Below, piece by piece: positions 6,667 to 14,975 of a stretch of DNA of 64,000 bases. The translations under genes were made by a program, and so were the position numbers. The first letter of the stretch is position 1. Every line of letters starts with the position of its first letter. Origin of the DNA: Limivivens faecihominis (GTDB taxonomy: Bacteria > Bacillota > Clostridia > Lachnospirales > Lachnospiraceae); NCBI RefSeq assembly GCF_020686945.1, contig NZ_JAJEPR010000008.1, forward strand, positions 1 through 64,000, read 5' to 3'. The notes beneath the pieces are model-generated. The model was given only the letters and a program-made list of their open reading frames with translations. It had not been told where the DNA came from and made no database searches.

Positions 6667-8934
6667 ATGGGACAAAGTGTAGATGAATTATTAAAAGAAC
6701 TGACGCTGGAGGAAAAATGCTCTCTGCTGTCCGGCGAGACCTTCAACGACTCTCAGAGCGTTCCAAGACTTGGAATTGAAAAAATGCTGATGACTGACGG
6801 CCCTCACGGACTGAGAAAACAGAGTGATAAACCGGATCATCTGGGAATGAATGTGAGCGTACCTGCCACCTGCTTCCCGCCGGCCTGCGCTCTGGGTTCT
6901 TCCTGGAACCGGGAAATCGTCTATAAAATGGGAGAGGCCCTGGCTTCCGAGTGCCGGGCAGAGAATGTTGCAGTAATTCTCGGACCGGGCAATAATATCA
7001 AGCGTTCTCCCCTCTGCGGAAGAAACTTTGAGTATTTTTCAGAGGACCCCTATCTGGCCTCCAACCTGGCAGCACAGCATATCAAAGGCGTGCAGAGTAA
7101 GGGCGTGGGAGCATCCCTGAAACATTTTGCCGTAAACAACCAGGAGACCAAGCGACTGACTCTGAACGCGACCGTTGACGAGAGAACGCTGCGGGAGATT
7201 TACCTCACCAGCTTCGAGACCGCGGTGAAAGAAGGAAAACCCTGGACTGTTATGTGCGCTTATAACCGCCTGAACGGAGAGTTTGGTTCCGAGAACAAAT
7301 ATCTGCTGAACGATATTCTCCGGGAGGAATGGGGCTATGACGGCCTGGTTGTCACAGACTGGGGCGCAGCAAATGACAGAGTAAAAGGACTGATTGCCGG
7401 ACAGGATCTGGAGATGCCCTCCTCAGGTACGGTCAATGACAGCAAGGTGGAAGCTGCCGTGAAAGACGGTAGCCTTCCAGTGGAATATGTAGACAGAGCA
7501 GTAAGACGCCTTCTGGAGCTGCGGGAAAAACTCCATGCAGCAGGAGAGGCAGAGCCGGTTTCCTATGAGAAAAATCATCGGATTGCCGAGGAGATTGCCG
7601 AGGAATGCATCGTTCTATTGAAAAATGAAGATAAGGTTCTTCCTTTAAAAGCGGAGGACAAGGTAGTCGTCATCGGTGAATTTGCGGAGAAACCGCGGTT
7701 TCAGGGAGGCGGAAGCTCTCATATCAATACCACCTTCCTAAATAAGCCGCTGGAAGAGCTGAAAAAGCTGGGAAATGTGGAGTATGTCAAAGGCTTTGCC
7801 TGCGCGGCGGAGGAGTGCGATGCGAACCTGCTCGCTGAAGCTGTTGAGGCAGCTTCCAGAGCGGACAAGGTCGTTATCTGTGCCGGCCTTCCGGAAGTCT
7901 ATGAGACGGAAGGAATGGACCGTGAGCATCTGAACATTCCGGGAGCCCAGATCCGGCTGATCGAAGAAGTGGCGAAACATAACAAAAATATCATCGTGGT
8001 TCTGAGCAACGGAGCCCCTGTGGTAATGCCCTTTGAGCCCCAGGCAAAAGCCATTGTCGAGGGTTATCTTCTGGGACAGGCAGGAGCCGAGGCCCTTGCA
8101 AAGGTGCTCTATGGAAAGACCAATCCCAGCGGTAAACTGGCAGAGACCTTCCCACAGCGACTGGAAGATACTCCCTGCTTTTTAAATTTCCCGGGTGAGG
8201 GCTATCATGTGGAATACCGGGAAGGAATCTTCGTCGGTTACCGCTACTATGATACCTGCAAGGTGAAACCGCTGTTCTGCTTTGGCCATGGTCTCAGCTA
8301 TACGAATTTCTCCTACGAGGAGATTACTGTAGACCGGGAGAGCATGACAGATCAGGAAAAAGCAACGGTGAGAGTGAAAGTGAAAAATACGGGAGCGGTT
8401 GCCGGAAAAGAGGTTGTCGAGCTCTATATCCATGACTGCCAGACCGATATCGTCCGCCCCTATAAGGAGCTGAAAGGTTTCCAGAAGCTTTCTCTGGAGC
8501 CGGGCGAGGAGAAGGAAGCTGTTTTTGAACTGGATAAAAGAAGCTTCGCTTATTACGATGTGGAAGCGAAGGATTTCCTGGTTCAGAGCGGACGCTTTGA
8601 GATCCTGGTGGGAGCTTCCAGCGAGGATATCCGCCTGAAGGCTGCCATCGAGGTGACTTCCACAGCGATTGTCAAAAAGCATTTTTACAGAAATTCCACC
8701 TTCGGGGAGATCTATTACTATGAACCGACTAGAGAGATTGCCCGTGAGATGATGGATTATTTTGAGAGAGAGTCCGGGATTGATTTCAGCCTGGGAGACC
8801 GGCCGGCGGATTTCGCTTTCCGCGTGATCTGCGATTTCCCGCTGAAAACACTGGTGACTTTCACAAAAGGAAGATTTTCCGAACAGCAGCTGACTGAGCT
8901 TCTGGAAAAACTGAACGGGGTGAGCCATGAATAA
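6667..8934 (+). CDS. GH3 beta-glucosidase
   Basis: A 755-residue family-3 glycoside hydrolase without a signal peptide. The N-terminal barrel contains KHFAVNNQE and the nucleophile D231 in GLVVTDWGA; the alpha/beta sandwich follows (ECIVLLKNED, VIGEFAEKPRFQGGGSSH), then a fibronectin-III-like C-terminal domain (VRVKVKNTGAVAGKEVVELYI). Length and order match bacterial beta-glucosidases or beta-xylosidases. The start lies one base after the GH13 stop and its ribosome site (GGAGG, 6653-6657) is inside the upstream gene. The end overlaps the next gene by 8 bases. It likely removes terminal beta-glucosyl or related units in the cytoplasm. Confidence 0.93.
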   Translation: MGQSVDELLKELTLEEKCSLLSGETFNDSQSVPRLGIEKMLMTDGPHGLRKQSDKPDHLGMNVSVPATCFPPACALGSSWNREIVYKMGEALASECRAENVAVILGPGNNIKRSPLCGRNFEYFSEDPYLASNLAAQHIKGVQSKGVGASLKHFAVNNQETKRLTLNATVDERTLREIYLTSFETAVKEGKPWTVMCAYNRLNGEFGSENKYLLNDILREEWGYDGLVVTDWGAANDRVKGLIAGQDLEMPSSGTVNDSKVEAAVKDGSLPVEYVDRAVRRLLELREKLHAAGEAEPVSYEKNHRIAEEIAEECIVLLKNEDKVLPLKAEDKVVVIGEFAEKPRFQGGGSSHINTTFLNKPLEELKKLGNVEYVKGFACAAEECDANLLAEAVEAASRADKVVICAGLPEVYETEGMDREHLNIPGAQIRLIEEVAKHNKNIIVVLSNGAPVVMPFEPQAKAIVEGYLLGQAGAEALAKVLYGKTNPSGKLAETFPQRLEDTPCFLNFPGEGYHVEYREGIFVGYRYYDTCKVKPLFCFGHGLSYTNFSYEEITVDRESMTDQEKATVRVKVKNTGAVAGKEVVELYIHDCQTDIVRPYKELKGFQKLSLEPGEEKEAVFELDKRSFAYYDVEAKDFLVQSGRFEILVGASSEDIRLKAAIEVTSTAIVKKHFYRNSTFGEIYYYEPTREIAREMMDYFERESGIDFSLGDRPADFAFRVICDFPLKTLVTFTKGRFSEQQLTELLEKLNGVSHE

Positions 8935-10933
8935 GTACTTTGAAATCTGTGAGAAAAAAGTAAGGCTGCGGGATGGAAGTGTCTATTCCGTAACCGGTAA
9001 ACCAGAAGCATATGCGGTTTCTCCGAAGATTTCCGAGCAGGACGAGCTGACGGCAGTCTGCATCGATGCGGAAATTCAGACCCAGGCGCCGGCCTTTGGC
9101 TACCAGAAGGCCTTTGCAGACAGAAACGGAGTGGAGATCGATCTTAAGCTTTCCGAAGGTTATCCCTTTGTTTCCATTTATCAGCATAAGGAATGGTGGA
9201 TTCGTCCCGCTTTCGGCACTGTTTTTTCGGAAATTCCGGAGCAGAGCCAGCTGGTCATTTTCAAAAGACCGGAGGATTATCTGGTATTTTTAGCTGTCAG
9301 CGGGAAGGAGAACCGGGCGGATCTCGTTGGCTGGGAAAAAGGTCTTCGGCTGACACTCTCTTCCAACTGTGCCGGAAAGCGGAAAATGCAGGATGTGGCC
9401 CTGATCTGCGGAGCGGGCAAGGACCCTTATGCAGTGACGGAAGAGGCTGTAAAATGGGCCCTGAAGCTCTCCGGAAAGAACTTAAAGCTTCGCAGAGAGA
9501 AGGAATTTCCGGAAATCCTCAGAAAACTGGGCTGGTGTTCCTGGGATTCTCTTGGTCAGAGCGTAAATATGGATGCCGTCGTTGATAAGGTGAAAGAGCT
9601 GAAAGAAAAGGAAGTGCCCGTTCAGTGGGTGCTGATCGATGACGGCTGGTCCGATTCCGAAGGTCAGATGCTGAAAAGCTTTGAGGCGGACCCGGTAAAG
9701 TTTCCGGGAGGCATTAAAGAGACGGTCAGCATGCTGAAAGAAGCCTACAAGATGAAATATGTCGGCGTATGGCAGGCCATAAAGGGATACTGGAATGGAA
9801 TCCTTCCGGGATCTCAGGCAGAGAAAGAGAATGCGGCTTTTCTTACAACCTATCCCAATGGAGAGATCACGGTAAAGCCGCAGGCAGACGCGGTCTTCGG
9901 TTTCTGGAACCAGTGGCATGCTTTTCTCGAAAATGCGGGCGTGGACTTTATCAAGGTGGACAGCCAGAGTTCTTTTTCCATTATGACCCAGGGTACCGTC
10001 TCTTACGGAGAGGCGGCAAAAGCGGTTCATACGGGACTGGAAGCCTCTGCAGATCTGCATTTTAACGGAAATCTTATCAACTGTATGGGAATGGCGCCGG
10101 AGGATATCTGGAACCGGCAGAGCGCGGCGCTCTCAAGAAACAGCGATGACTATACGCCGATGGTGCCCGGAAGCTTTATGGAGCATGCGCTGCAGAACGC
10201 CTATGATTCCGTTTATCACGGCTGTTTCTACTGGGGAGACTGGGATATGGTCTGGTCGAAGCATGAGGATGTGGAGCAGAGCATCCTTCTCCGCGTGATC
10301 AGCGGCGGCCCGCTGTATATCAGCGACGGCCTCGGAAAAACAGATCCGGAAAAGCTCTGGCCTGTGATTTTTAACGATGGTACGATCATTCGCTGCCAGG
10401 ATGTGGGAAGACCGACCCTGGACTGCCTGACTGCCGGAAATGTCATGAAAGAGAAGCCTTTGAAAATTTACAATAAATATGGAGATCATATTTATGTTGC
10501 GGCCTTCCTTGACCGCTCTTCCCTAAAAGCCGTCAAGGATGAGATTCTCTTAAAAGACCTTCCGGGAACGGAGAACGGAAAAGAATGGTATGTTTACGAC
10601 CATAAGAAAAAGGCAGTCGATAAATATGATGGTTTTACCTATGAGATCAAGCCGGGTGAGGCAAATCTGTATCAGCTGATTCCTGCCACTGGAAAATTCA
10701 CGATGGTAGGCCTGATCAACAAATACATTTCCAACGGAGCCGCAGAGGAAAAACGGGTCGGAGACGACATCTGCATCTGGGAAATGAAGGCCGATGGAGA
10801 TTTCCGGTTTATCGCAGAAGAAGACGGAGTGAAGGTGACGAGCAGCACAGGCAAAGTGAACCTTATACGGGAAGGAAAACTCTGCACGGTGAAAAACGTG
10901 AAAGCCGGAGAGGTTCTTGTGTGTAGAAAATAA
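8927..10933 (+). CDS. GH36 / raffinose synthase (Sip1)-like alpha-galactosidase
   Basis: A 668-residue protein related to plant raffinose synthases and seed-imbibition proteins. The barrel has KLGWCSWDSLG, WVLIDDGWSD, FPGGIKETVSML and the expected nucleophile region FIKVDSQSS, with MGMAPEDIWNRQ and ISGGPLYISDG later. In this family an alpha-galactosyl bond is hydrolysed or transferred; as a bacterial gene next to GH13 and GH3 enzymes, hydrolysis of raffinose-type sugars is the most likely role. It overlaps the GH3 stop by 8 bases and ends the operon at a terminator. No signal peptide. Confidence 0.85.
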   Translation: MNKYFEICEKKVRLRDGSVYSVTGKPEAYAVSPKISEQDELTAVCIDAEIQTQAPAFGYQKAFADRNGVEIDLKLSEGYPFVSIYQHKEWWIRPAFGTVFSEIPEQSQLVIFKRPEDYLVFLAVSGKENRADLVGWEKGLRLTLSSNCAGKRKMQDVALICGAGKDPYAVTEEAVKWALKLSGKNLKLRREKEFPEILRKLGWCSWDSLGQSVNMDAVVDKVKELKEKEVPVQWVLIDDGWSDSEGQMLKSFEADPVKFPGGIKETVSMLKEAYKMKYVGVWQAIKGYWNGILPGSQAEKENAAFLTTYPNGEITVKPQADAVFGFWNQWHAFLENAGVDFIKVDSQSSFSIMTQGTVSYGEAAKAVHTGLEASADLHFNGNLINCMGMAPEDIWNRQSAALSRNSDDYTPMVPGSFMEHALQNAYDSVYHGCFYWGDWDMVWSKHEDVEQSILLRVISGGPLYISDGLGKTDPEKLWPVIFNDGTIIRCQDVGRPTLDCLTAGNVMKEKPLKIYNKYGDHIYVAAFLDRSSLKAVKDEILLKDLPGTENGKEWYVYDHKKKAVDKYDGFTYEIKPGEANLYQLIPATGKFTMVGLINKYISNGAAEEKRVGDDICIWEMKADGDFRFIAEEDGVKVTSSTGKVNLIREGKLCTVKNVKAGEVLVCRK

Positions 10934-10952
10934 AGTGTTGATTTTTGCAAAC

Positions 10953-10990
10953 AAAGGCTATCCTCTATATCAGTAGGGAATAGCCTTTTT
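10953..10990 (+). terminator. Terminator of sugar operon 1
   Basis: AAAGGCTAT pairs with ATAGCC plus the following T-run; it closes the 1452-10933 operon. Confidence 0.8.
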
Positions 10991-11008
10991 GCATGGAAAA
11001 TTTCCAAC

Positions 11009-11037
11009 TGGACAAAACCAAAAACAAAGAATATACT
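11009..11037 (+). promoter_or_regulatory. Promoter of zinc dehydrogenase gene
   Basis: TGGACA, 17 bases, TATACT. One mismatch to the sigma-A consensus in the -35. It lies 48 bases before the ATG at 11085, after the preceding terminator. Confidence 0.7.
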
Positions 11038-11084
11038 GAACGTATCTACAGTTAAAACACCTATTTTTTCGAGAGGGATAATAA

Positions 11085-12110
11085 ATGAAAAGTGCAGTAT
11101 TTTACGGGAAGCATGATCTGAGAGTGGAAGAGCATGAGATGCCGAAAGTCGGACCGAAAGATGTTCTGATCCAGGTGAAGGCCTGCGGTGTGTGTGGAAC
11201 AGATGTCCATATTTATGAAGGGGACAAGGGAGCAGCGGAGGTGACGCCGCCGACGATTCTGGGACATGAGTTTTCAGGTGTAATCGCAGAGGTTGGTTCT
11301 GAGGTGACAAATTATAAGGCAGGAGATCGTGTCTGCATCGATCCGAACTGCTACTGCGGAGCCTGTGAGCCCTGTAGAAACGGCGTGGTGCATTACTGTG
11401 AGCATATGATCGGTTATGGCACAACGGTAAACGGCGGTTTTGCGGAGTATTGCGCGGTGAATGAGCGTCAGGTTTACAAGCTGGGTGACAACACTTCCTT
11501 TGAGCAGGGAGCTATGACGGAGCCTGTTGCCTGCTGTCTTCATGGTATGGATATGTGTGAAATCCGCCCGGGCCATCAGGTGGTGGTGATCGGCGGAGGC
11601 ATGATCGGCCTTTTGATGCTCCAGCTGTCGAGGCTGGCAGGAGCCGCAAAGGTAGCCCTTCTGGAGCCGGTGGAGAGCAAACGCGAGGTCGGAAAGAAGC
11701 TCGGTGCTGATATCTGCATCGATCCGATACACGAGGATGTGAAAGCCCGTCTGAAAGAGGAAGGCATGACCTGGGTCAACACGGTTATCGAGTGCGTCGG
11801 CCGCCCGTCTACCATTGAGCAGGCCATCGACATTGCGGGAAATAAGGCGGTTGTCATGATGTTTGGCCTTACCAAACCGGACGAGACCATTTCCGTGAAA
11901 CCTTTTGAAATCTTCAGGAAAGAGCTGGTGCTGAAGGCTTCCTATATTAACCCCTATACCCAGAAGAGAGCGCTGGATCTGATCGATTCCGGCCGCCTGG
12001 ACGTGAGCAGCATGGTATACGAGGTGGCAGACCTTGACGAGCTGGCAGATATCTTAAGCAATCCGGAACTTCGCGCCAAAGGCAAATATATCATTTCACC
12101 GGAAAAATAA
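11085..12110 (+). CDS. Zinc-dependent alcohol/polyol dehydrogenase (MDR family)
   Basis: A 341-residue medium-chain dehydrogenase. Catalytic zinc ligands C37, H61 and E62 (ACGVCGTD, GHEF) and the structural-zinc cysteines 91, 94, 97 and 105 are all present. The nucleotide-binding turn is VVVIGGGMIGLL. It belongs to the sorbitol/threonine/galactitol-phosphate dehydrogenase branch; the substrate cannot be set from the sequence. It is monocistronic, with its own promoter at 11009. It could oxidise a sugar alcohol linked to the preceding sugar operon, but nothing ties them beyond position. Confidence 0.9.
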   Translation: MKSAVFYGKHDLRVEEHEMPKVGPKDVLIQVKACGVCGTDVHIYEGDKGAAEVTPPTILGHEFSGVIAEVGSEVTNYKAGDRVCIDPNCYCGACEPCRNGVVHYCEHMIGYGTTVNGGFAEYCAVNERQVYKLGDNTSFEQGAMTEPVACCLHGMDMCEIRPGHQVVVIGGGMIGLLMLQLSRLAGAAKVALLEPVESKREVGKKLGADICIDPIHEDVKARLKEEGMTWVNTVIECVGRPSTIEQAIDIAGNKAVVMMFGLTKPDETISVKPFEIFRKELVLKASYINPYTQKRALDLIDSGRLDVSSMVYEVADLDELADILSNPELRAKGKYIISPEK

Positions 12111-12134
12111 AACGAAGTTGCTTCTCATCGGGGC

Positions 12135-12338
12135 GTGCATTCTGAGGCCGACAGAGTCAACGATTCTGGGAGCTGTTTTTCCGGTGCGCTTCCTTCTATT
12201 GATAACCTGACCTGCAGCATCGGCGGCTGCCGCTTTGCGTACGGACAGAATATCGAGGATGTATACGCGAAGGCCGATCAGCTTCTTTACGAAGCCAAGA
12301 AAAAAGGCCGGAACTGTTATGTATTGGGAAAATTGTAA
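12135..12338 (+). pseudogene. C-terminal remnant of a GGDEF (diguanylate cyclase) gene
   Basis: The last 45 codons read CSIGGCRFAYGQNIEDVYAK and ADQLLYEAKKKGRN, which is the end of a GGDEF domain (SIG strand, then the A-D-x-x-L-Y-x-A-K-x-x-G-R-N helix). The GG(D/E)EF loop and everything before it are missing, and the first 20 codons do not resemble the family. A terminator follows directly, as for a real gene end. It is thus the stump of a deleted c-di-GMP synthase. Confidence 0.75.
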
Positions 12339-12343
12339 GAAAG

Positions 12344-12387
12344 AAGCCCTTTCGGAGCTGGTTGATAGTGCTCCGTGAGGGCTTTTT
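12344..12387 (+). terminator. Terminator after the GGDEF remnant
   Basis: AAGCCCT and CGGAGC pair with GCTCCG and AGGGCTT around an internal two-base mismatch, followed by a T-run. Confidence 0.8.
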
Positions 12388-12464
12388 GCTGTGGTAACAG
12401 GGAAAATGCACGCACTTGTGCGAGTGTATTTGACAACTGCTAAGCAGGGCGGGCTTTTCTCCGT

Positions 12465-12923
12465 TTAGTTACACTCGGGTTTGCAGTGAAGTTCCTCGCG
12501 GATTTTCTGAAATTCTTCCGGGATCTCTTCTGCTTCCATGCACTGGGGAACGAGAGTGGTCCCGGCTTTTTTTGCGGTCTCATAGAACCAGCATTTGAAA
12601 TTCAGAACGTCCATGGTGTGCTGAAGCTCCGCCATCTGGGCTTCCAGATTTTTTCTCTGCTTCTCGAAAAGGGCCAGGCGTTCGTCGATGGTGTCGTCGC
12701 CCTGCATGGCCAGGTTGATGTATTCCCGGATATCCTTTAAGGACATGCCGGCCTTTTTCAGGCAGCTGATGACCTTCAGCCATTCGTAATCCTTCTCCTG
12801 AAACATGCGGATGCCGCCGGAAGAACGCTCCACGAAGGGAAGAAGCCCTTCCTTGTCATAATATCGGAGCGTGGACCCGGGGATGTTCAGAAGCTTTGCC
12901 ATTTCACCTACGGTGTACATCAT
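12465..12923 (-). CDS. MerR-family transcriptional regulator
   Basis: A 152-residue regulator: winged helix at residues 2-70 (YTVGEMAKLLNIPGSTLRYYDKEGLL, then SSGGIRMF), a long dimerisation helix from about 80 to 115 (ERLALFEKQRKNLEAQM), and a short tail with three cysteines (FKCWF, PQCME, HCKPEC). The tail cysteines are not arranged as a known metal site. AGGAGGAG stands 8 bases upstream of the first of two ATG codons. The promoter is at 13001-13029. No target gene is adjacent: one neighbour is the convergent GGDEF stump, the other a repeat cluster. Confidence 0.9.
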   Translation of the reverse strand: MMYTVGEMAKLLNIPGSTLRYYDKEGLLPFVERSSGGIRMFQEKDYEWLKVISCLKKAGMSLKDIREYINLAMQGDDTIDERLALFEKQRKNLEAQMAELQHTMDVLNFKCWFYETAKKAGTTLVPQCMEAEEIPEEFQKIREELHCKPECN

Positions 12924-13000
12924 TGAAATATCTCCTCCTAAAATGTGAAACTCCCCTCCTGGAGTGGAAGCCAGGTTTAAGATGTTATAGTATGTAAAAT

Positions 13001-13029
13001 AGTATAACTTTATTTAAAGATTATGTCAA
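13001..13029 (-). promoter_or_regulatory. Promoter of the merR-type gene
   Basis: On the minus strand, TTGACA and TATACT are separated by 17 bases. Just downstream, GTTATA and TATAAC (12984-13007 region) form a spaced dyad that could be an autoregulatory site. Confidence 0.75.
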
Positions 13030-13066
13030 ATTTTTGCAGGGGGCTTTGAAAAGCCACAGAGAAATA

Positions 13067-13178
13067 GCAGGGGGAAAACCATCGGAGTTGCGCTAGTCCT
13101 GGTTTTCCCCCTGCACCCCCTTTCCAGGGCACGCTAGAAAATAGGGTGCTTACGTCATACTGCTACTGCGTGAAATGA
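13067..13178 (+). repeat. Hairpin-plus-tail element, copy A
   Basis: A 15-bp perfect stem (13067-13081 with 13100-13114) encloses a loop with CGGAGT and GCG. It is followed by ACCCCC, a GGGCACGCTAGAAAATAGGG-like stretch and the tail GCTTACGTCATACTGCT. The stem sequence (GCAGGGGGAAAACCA) differs entirely from copies B, C and D, yet pairs with itself, while the tail is nearly identical between copies. Confidence 0.8.
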
Positions 13179-13182
13179 ATAT

Positions 13183-13290
13183 TGCAAAGGGGCGGCTCGG
13201 AGTCGCGAGCCCGCCGCCCCTCTGCACACCCCACTGGGCCCGCTTTAGAAAATAAGAGGCTTACGTCATACTGCTACGCAGTGATGATAT
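13183..13290 (+). repeat. Hairpin-plus-tail element, copy B
   Basis: The stem TGCAAAGGGGCGG pairs with CCGCCCCTCTGCA (one mismatch) around CTCGGAGTCGCGAGC. The tail reads GGGCCCGCTTTAGAAAATAA, then GGCTTACGTCATACTGCTAC. Its tail is also the left arm of the large inverted repeat 13258-13386. Confidence 0.8.
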
Positions 13291-13386
13291 AGTGTTTAGT
13301 GTCTCATATTGAGAGCTTGAATTGTAAGATTTCAATATGAACCATCGAATACCATATTATCGCTGCGTAGCAGTATGACGTAAGCC
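13258..13386. repeat. Large inverted repeat formed by facing element tails
   Basis: Perfect 24-bp arms at 13258-13281 and 13363-13386 (the GCTTACGTCATACTGC tail sequence) face each other. Between them is a second dyad, TCATATTGA with TCAATATGA (13303-13340). The right arm is the tail of an extra, headless minus-strand copy. Confidence 0.8.
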
Positions 13387-13419
13387 CCATATTTTTTATG
13401 TTTTTATATCCAGTAACAC

Positions 13420-13534
13420 CCGTCATTTCACGCAGTTTTTGTCTGACGTAAGCCCCCTATTTCCTAAGCGGGCCCGCAGGGAGGAGTGCAGAGGAGGGCG
13501 GCGGGCTCGCGACTCCGAGCCGCCCTCCTTTGCA
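13420..13534 (-). repeat. Hairpin-plus-tail element, copy C
   Basis: Minus-strand copy with stem arms at 13487-13501 and 13520-13534, loop CTCGGAGTCGCGAGC as in copy B, then GGGCCCGCTTAGGAAATAG and GGGGCTTACGTCAGAC. It ends 12 bases before the -35 of the glutamine synthetase promoter. Confidence 0.8.
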
Positions 13535-13545
13535 TAACATTCCCC

Positions 13546-13574
13546 TTGACAAAAAAAATCCCCATTGCTATAAT
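13546..13574 (+). promoter_or_regulatory. Consensus promoter of glutamine synthetase gene
   Basis: TTGACA, 17 bases, TATAAT: a full match to the sigma-A consensus. It lies 105 bases upstream of the glnA ATG. Confidence 0.88.
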
Positions 13575-13589
13575 ACAAAACTATAGAAC

Positions 13590-13636
13590 AAGGGCGTTCT
13601 TACCTCACTAAAATGAGTGGGTAAGTTCGCCCTTTT
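13590..13636 (+). promoter_or_regulatory. Leader hairpin of glnA, possible attenuator
   Basis: AAGGGCG pairs with CGCCCTT, with an inner stem (CTTACC with GGTAAG, CACT with AGTG) and four T at the 3' side. It sits between the promoter and the glnA start and so can act as a weak terminator. An ANTAR-domain protein is encoded just downstream, and such proteins act on leader hairpins. The hairpin loop AAAATG does not give the A1/G4 hexaloop expected of known ANTAR targets, so the link is not proven. Confidence 0.55.
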
Positions 13637-13679
13637 GTCGTATTACCAGACAGTTGGTTTTAGGAAAAGGAGATTTGAT

Positions 13680-14975
13680 ATGGAACAATACAGCAGGGAG
13701 GAGATTCTGAATATTGTGGAGGAAGAGGATGTGGAATTTATCCGACTCCAGTTTACCGATATGTTCGGCACGATGAAGAATATCGCCATTCCGGCGGGAA
13801 AGCTTCCGAAGGCCATGGATGACCGGTGTATCATTGACGCTTCTTCGATAGAGGGCTTTATCCGGACGGAAGAATCAGAGATGTATCTCCGCCCTGATTT
13901 GGCCACATTCAGTATTCTGCCCTGGCGGCCTCAGCAGGGAAAGGTTGCGAGACTGATCTGCGATCTGATACGCACGGACGGAACTCCCTACGAGGGAAGC
14001 CCCAGATACCTCCTCAAAGAGGTTCTGAAAAAGGCGGAAAGCCTGGGTTATACGCTGAAAGTGAATACCGAATGTGAATTTTTCCTGTTTCACACAGACG
14101 ATAACGGCATCCCCACCACCATCACCCACGAGCGGGCAGGCTATCTTGATCTAAGTCCGGTGGATCTGGGGGAAAATGCCCGGCGGGATATCGTGCTGAC
14201 GCTGGAAGAGATGGGCTACGAGGTGGAGTCCTCGAGACATCAGATCGCTCCCGGCCAGCATGAAGTAGAATTTTGTATGGATGACGCGCTGGAAACCGCG
14301 GACAAGATCATGACGGTGAAAACAGCGATCCGGACCATCGCGAAACGCCACGGACTTCACGCGACCTTCATGCCGAAGCCCAAGGCAGGCGTGGACGGTT
14401 CCGGCATGCACATCCACCTGTCCCTTTTCAAGGATGGAAAAAATGTATTTTACGATCCGGATTCTGAGGACGGCTTAAGCAGTGATGCCTATGCGTTCCT
14501 CGCCGGTATTCTGAAACATATCAAAGGAATGACAGCTTTCTGCAATCCCCTGGTAAATTCCTACAAGCGGCTGACCACCGGATTTGAGGCGCCGTCTCAG
14601 ATCTACTGGTCCAAATCCGAACGGGCTTCTCTTGTAAAAATCCCCTTCCAGAGAGGTCAGGAAACCAGAATCGAGCTCAGAAGTCCTGACGGAGCAGCAA
14701 ATCCCTATGTGGTCTTTGCCCTGTGCCTGGCAGCGGGACTGGAAGGCACCGAGGAGCAGATGAAACCGCAGAAAGAAGGCAGGACAGAAGAGACAGAGCT
14801 GCTTCCCACGAATCTAAGCGAGGCCCTGAAGGCCATGAAAGAGGATCCTCTGATGGAGGAGATCCTGGGCCGGAGATTTTTAAAGATCTACAATCAGGCC
14901 AAGGAAAAAGAATGGATGAGTTACATGGAGCAGATCTCCATGTGGGAGCTGGAGCAGTACCTGTATAAAATTTAG
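13680..14975 (+). CDS. glnA: Glutamine synthetase, type I (GSI-alpha)
   Basis: A 431-residue enzyme that joins ammonia and glutamate with ATP. It starts at ATG 13680 after AAAAGGAG. Conserved parts: beta-grasp N-domain (VEFIRLQFTDMFGTMKN), the first metal site (NTECEFFLF), ESSRHQIAPGQHEVEF, the GSGMHIHLSLF metal/ATP region, RLTTGFEAPSQIYW and the RIELRSPDGAANPYV segment. The Tyr adenylylation loop of longer GSI-beta enzymes is not seen, in line with feedback-controlled Firmicute enzymes. It has a consensus promoter and a leader hairpin. The next genes encode an ANTAR protein and DapL. Confidence 0.95.
   Translation: MEQYSREEILNIVEEEDVEFIRLQFTDMFGTMKNIAIPAGKLPKAMDDRCIIDASSIEGFIRTEESEMYLRPDLATFSILPWRPQQGKVARLICDLIRTDGTPYEGSPRYLLKEVLKKAESLGYTLKVNTECEFFLFHTDDNGIPTTITHERAGYLDLSPVDLGENARRDIVLTLEEMGYEVESSRHQIAPGQHEVEFCMDDALETADKIMTVKTAIRTIAKRHGLHATFMPKPKAGVDGSGMHIHLSLFKDGKNVFYDPDSEDGLSSDAYAFLAGILKHIKGMTAFCNPLVNSYKRLTTGFEAPSQIYWSKSERASLVKIPFQRGQETRIELRSPDGAANPYVVFALCLAAGLEGTEEQMKPQKEGRTEETELLPTNLSEALKAMKEDPLMEEILGRRFLKIYNQAKEKEWMSYMEQISMWELEQYLYKI

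Noticed and set aside
13067..13534. Repeat cluster as a CRISPR array
   Set aside because: The units are about 110 bp, on both strands, with no regular spacers and no cas genes near.
13067..13534. Repeat cluster as integron attC sites
   Set aside because: Folded, variable sites recall attC, but no cassettes lie between copies, no integron integrase is present and the GTTRRRY core is not seen.
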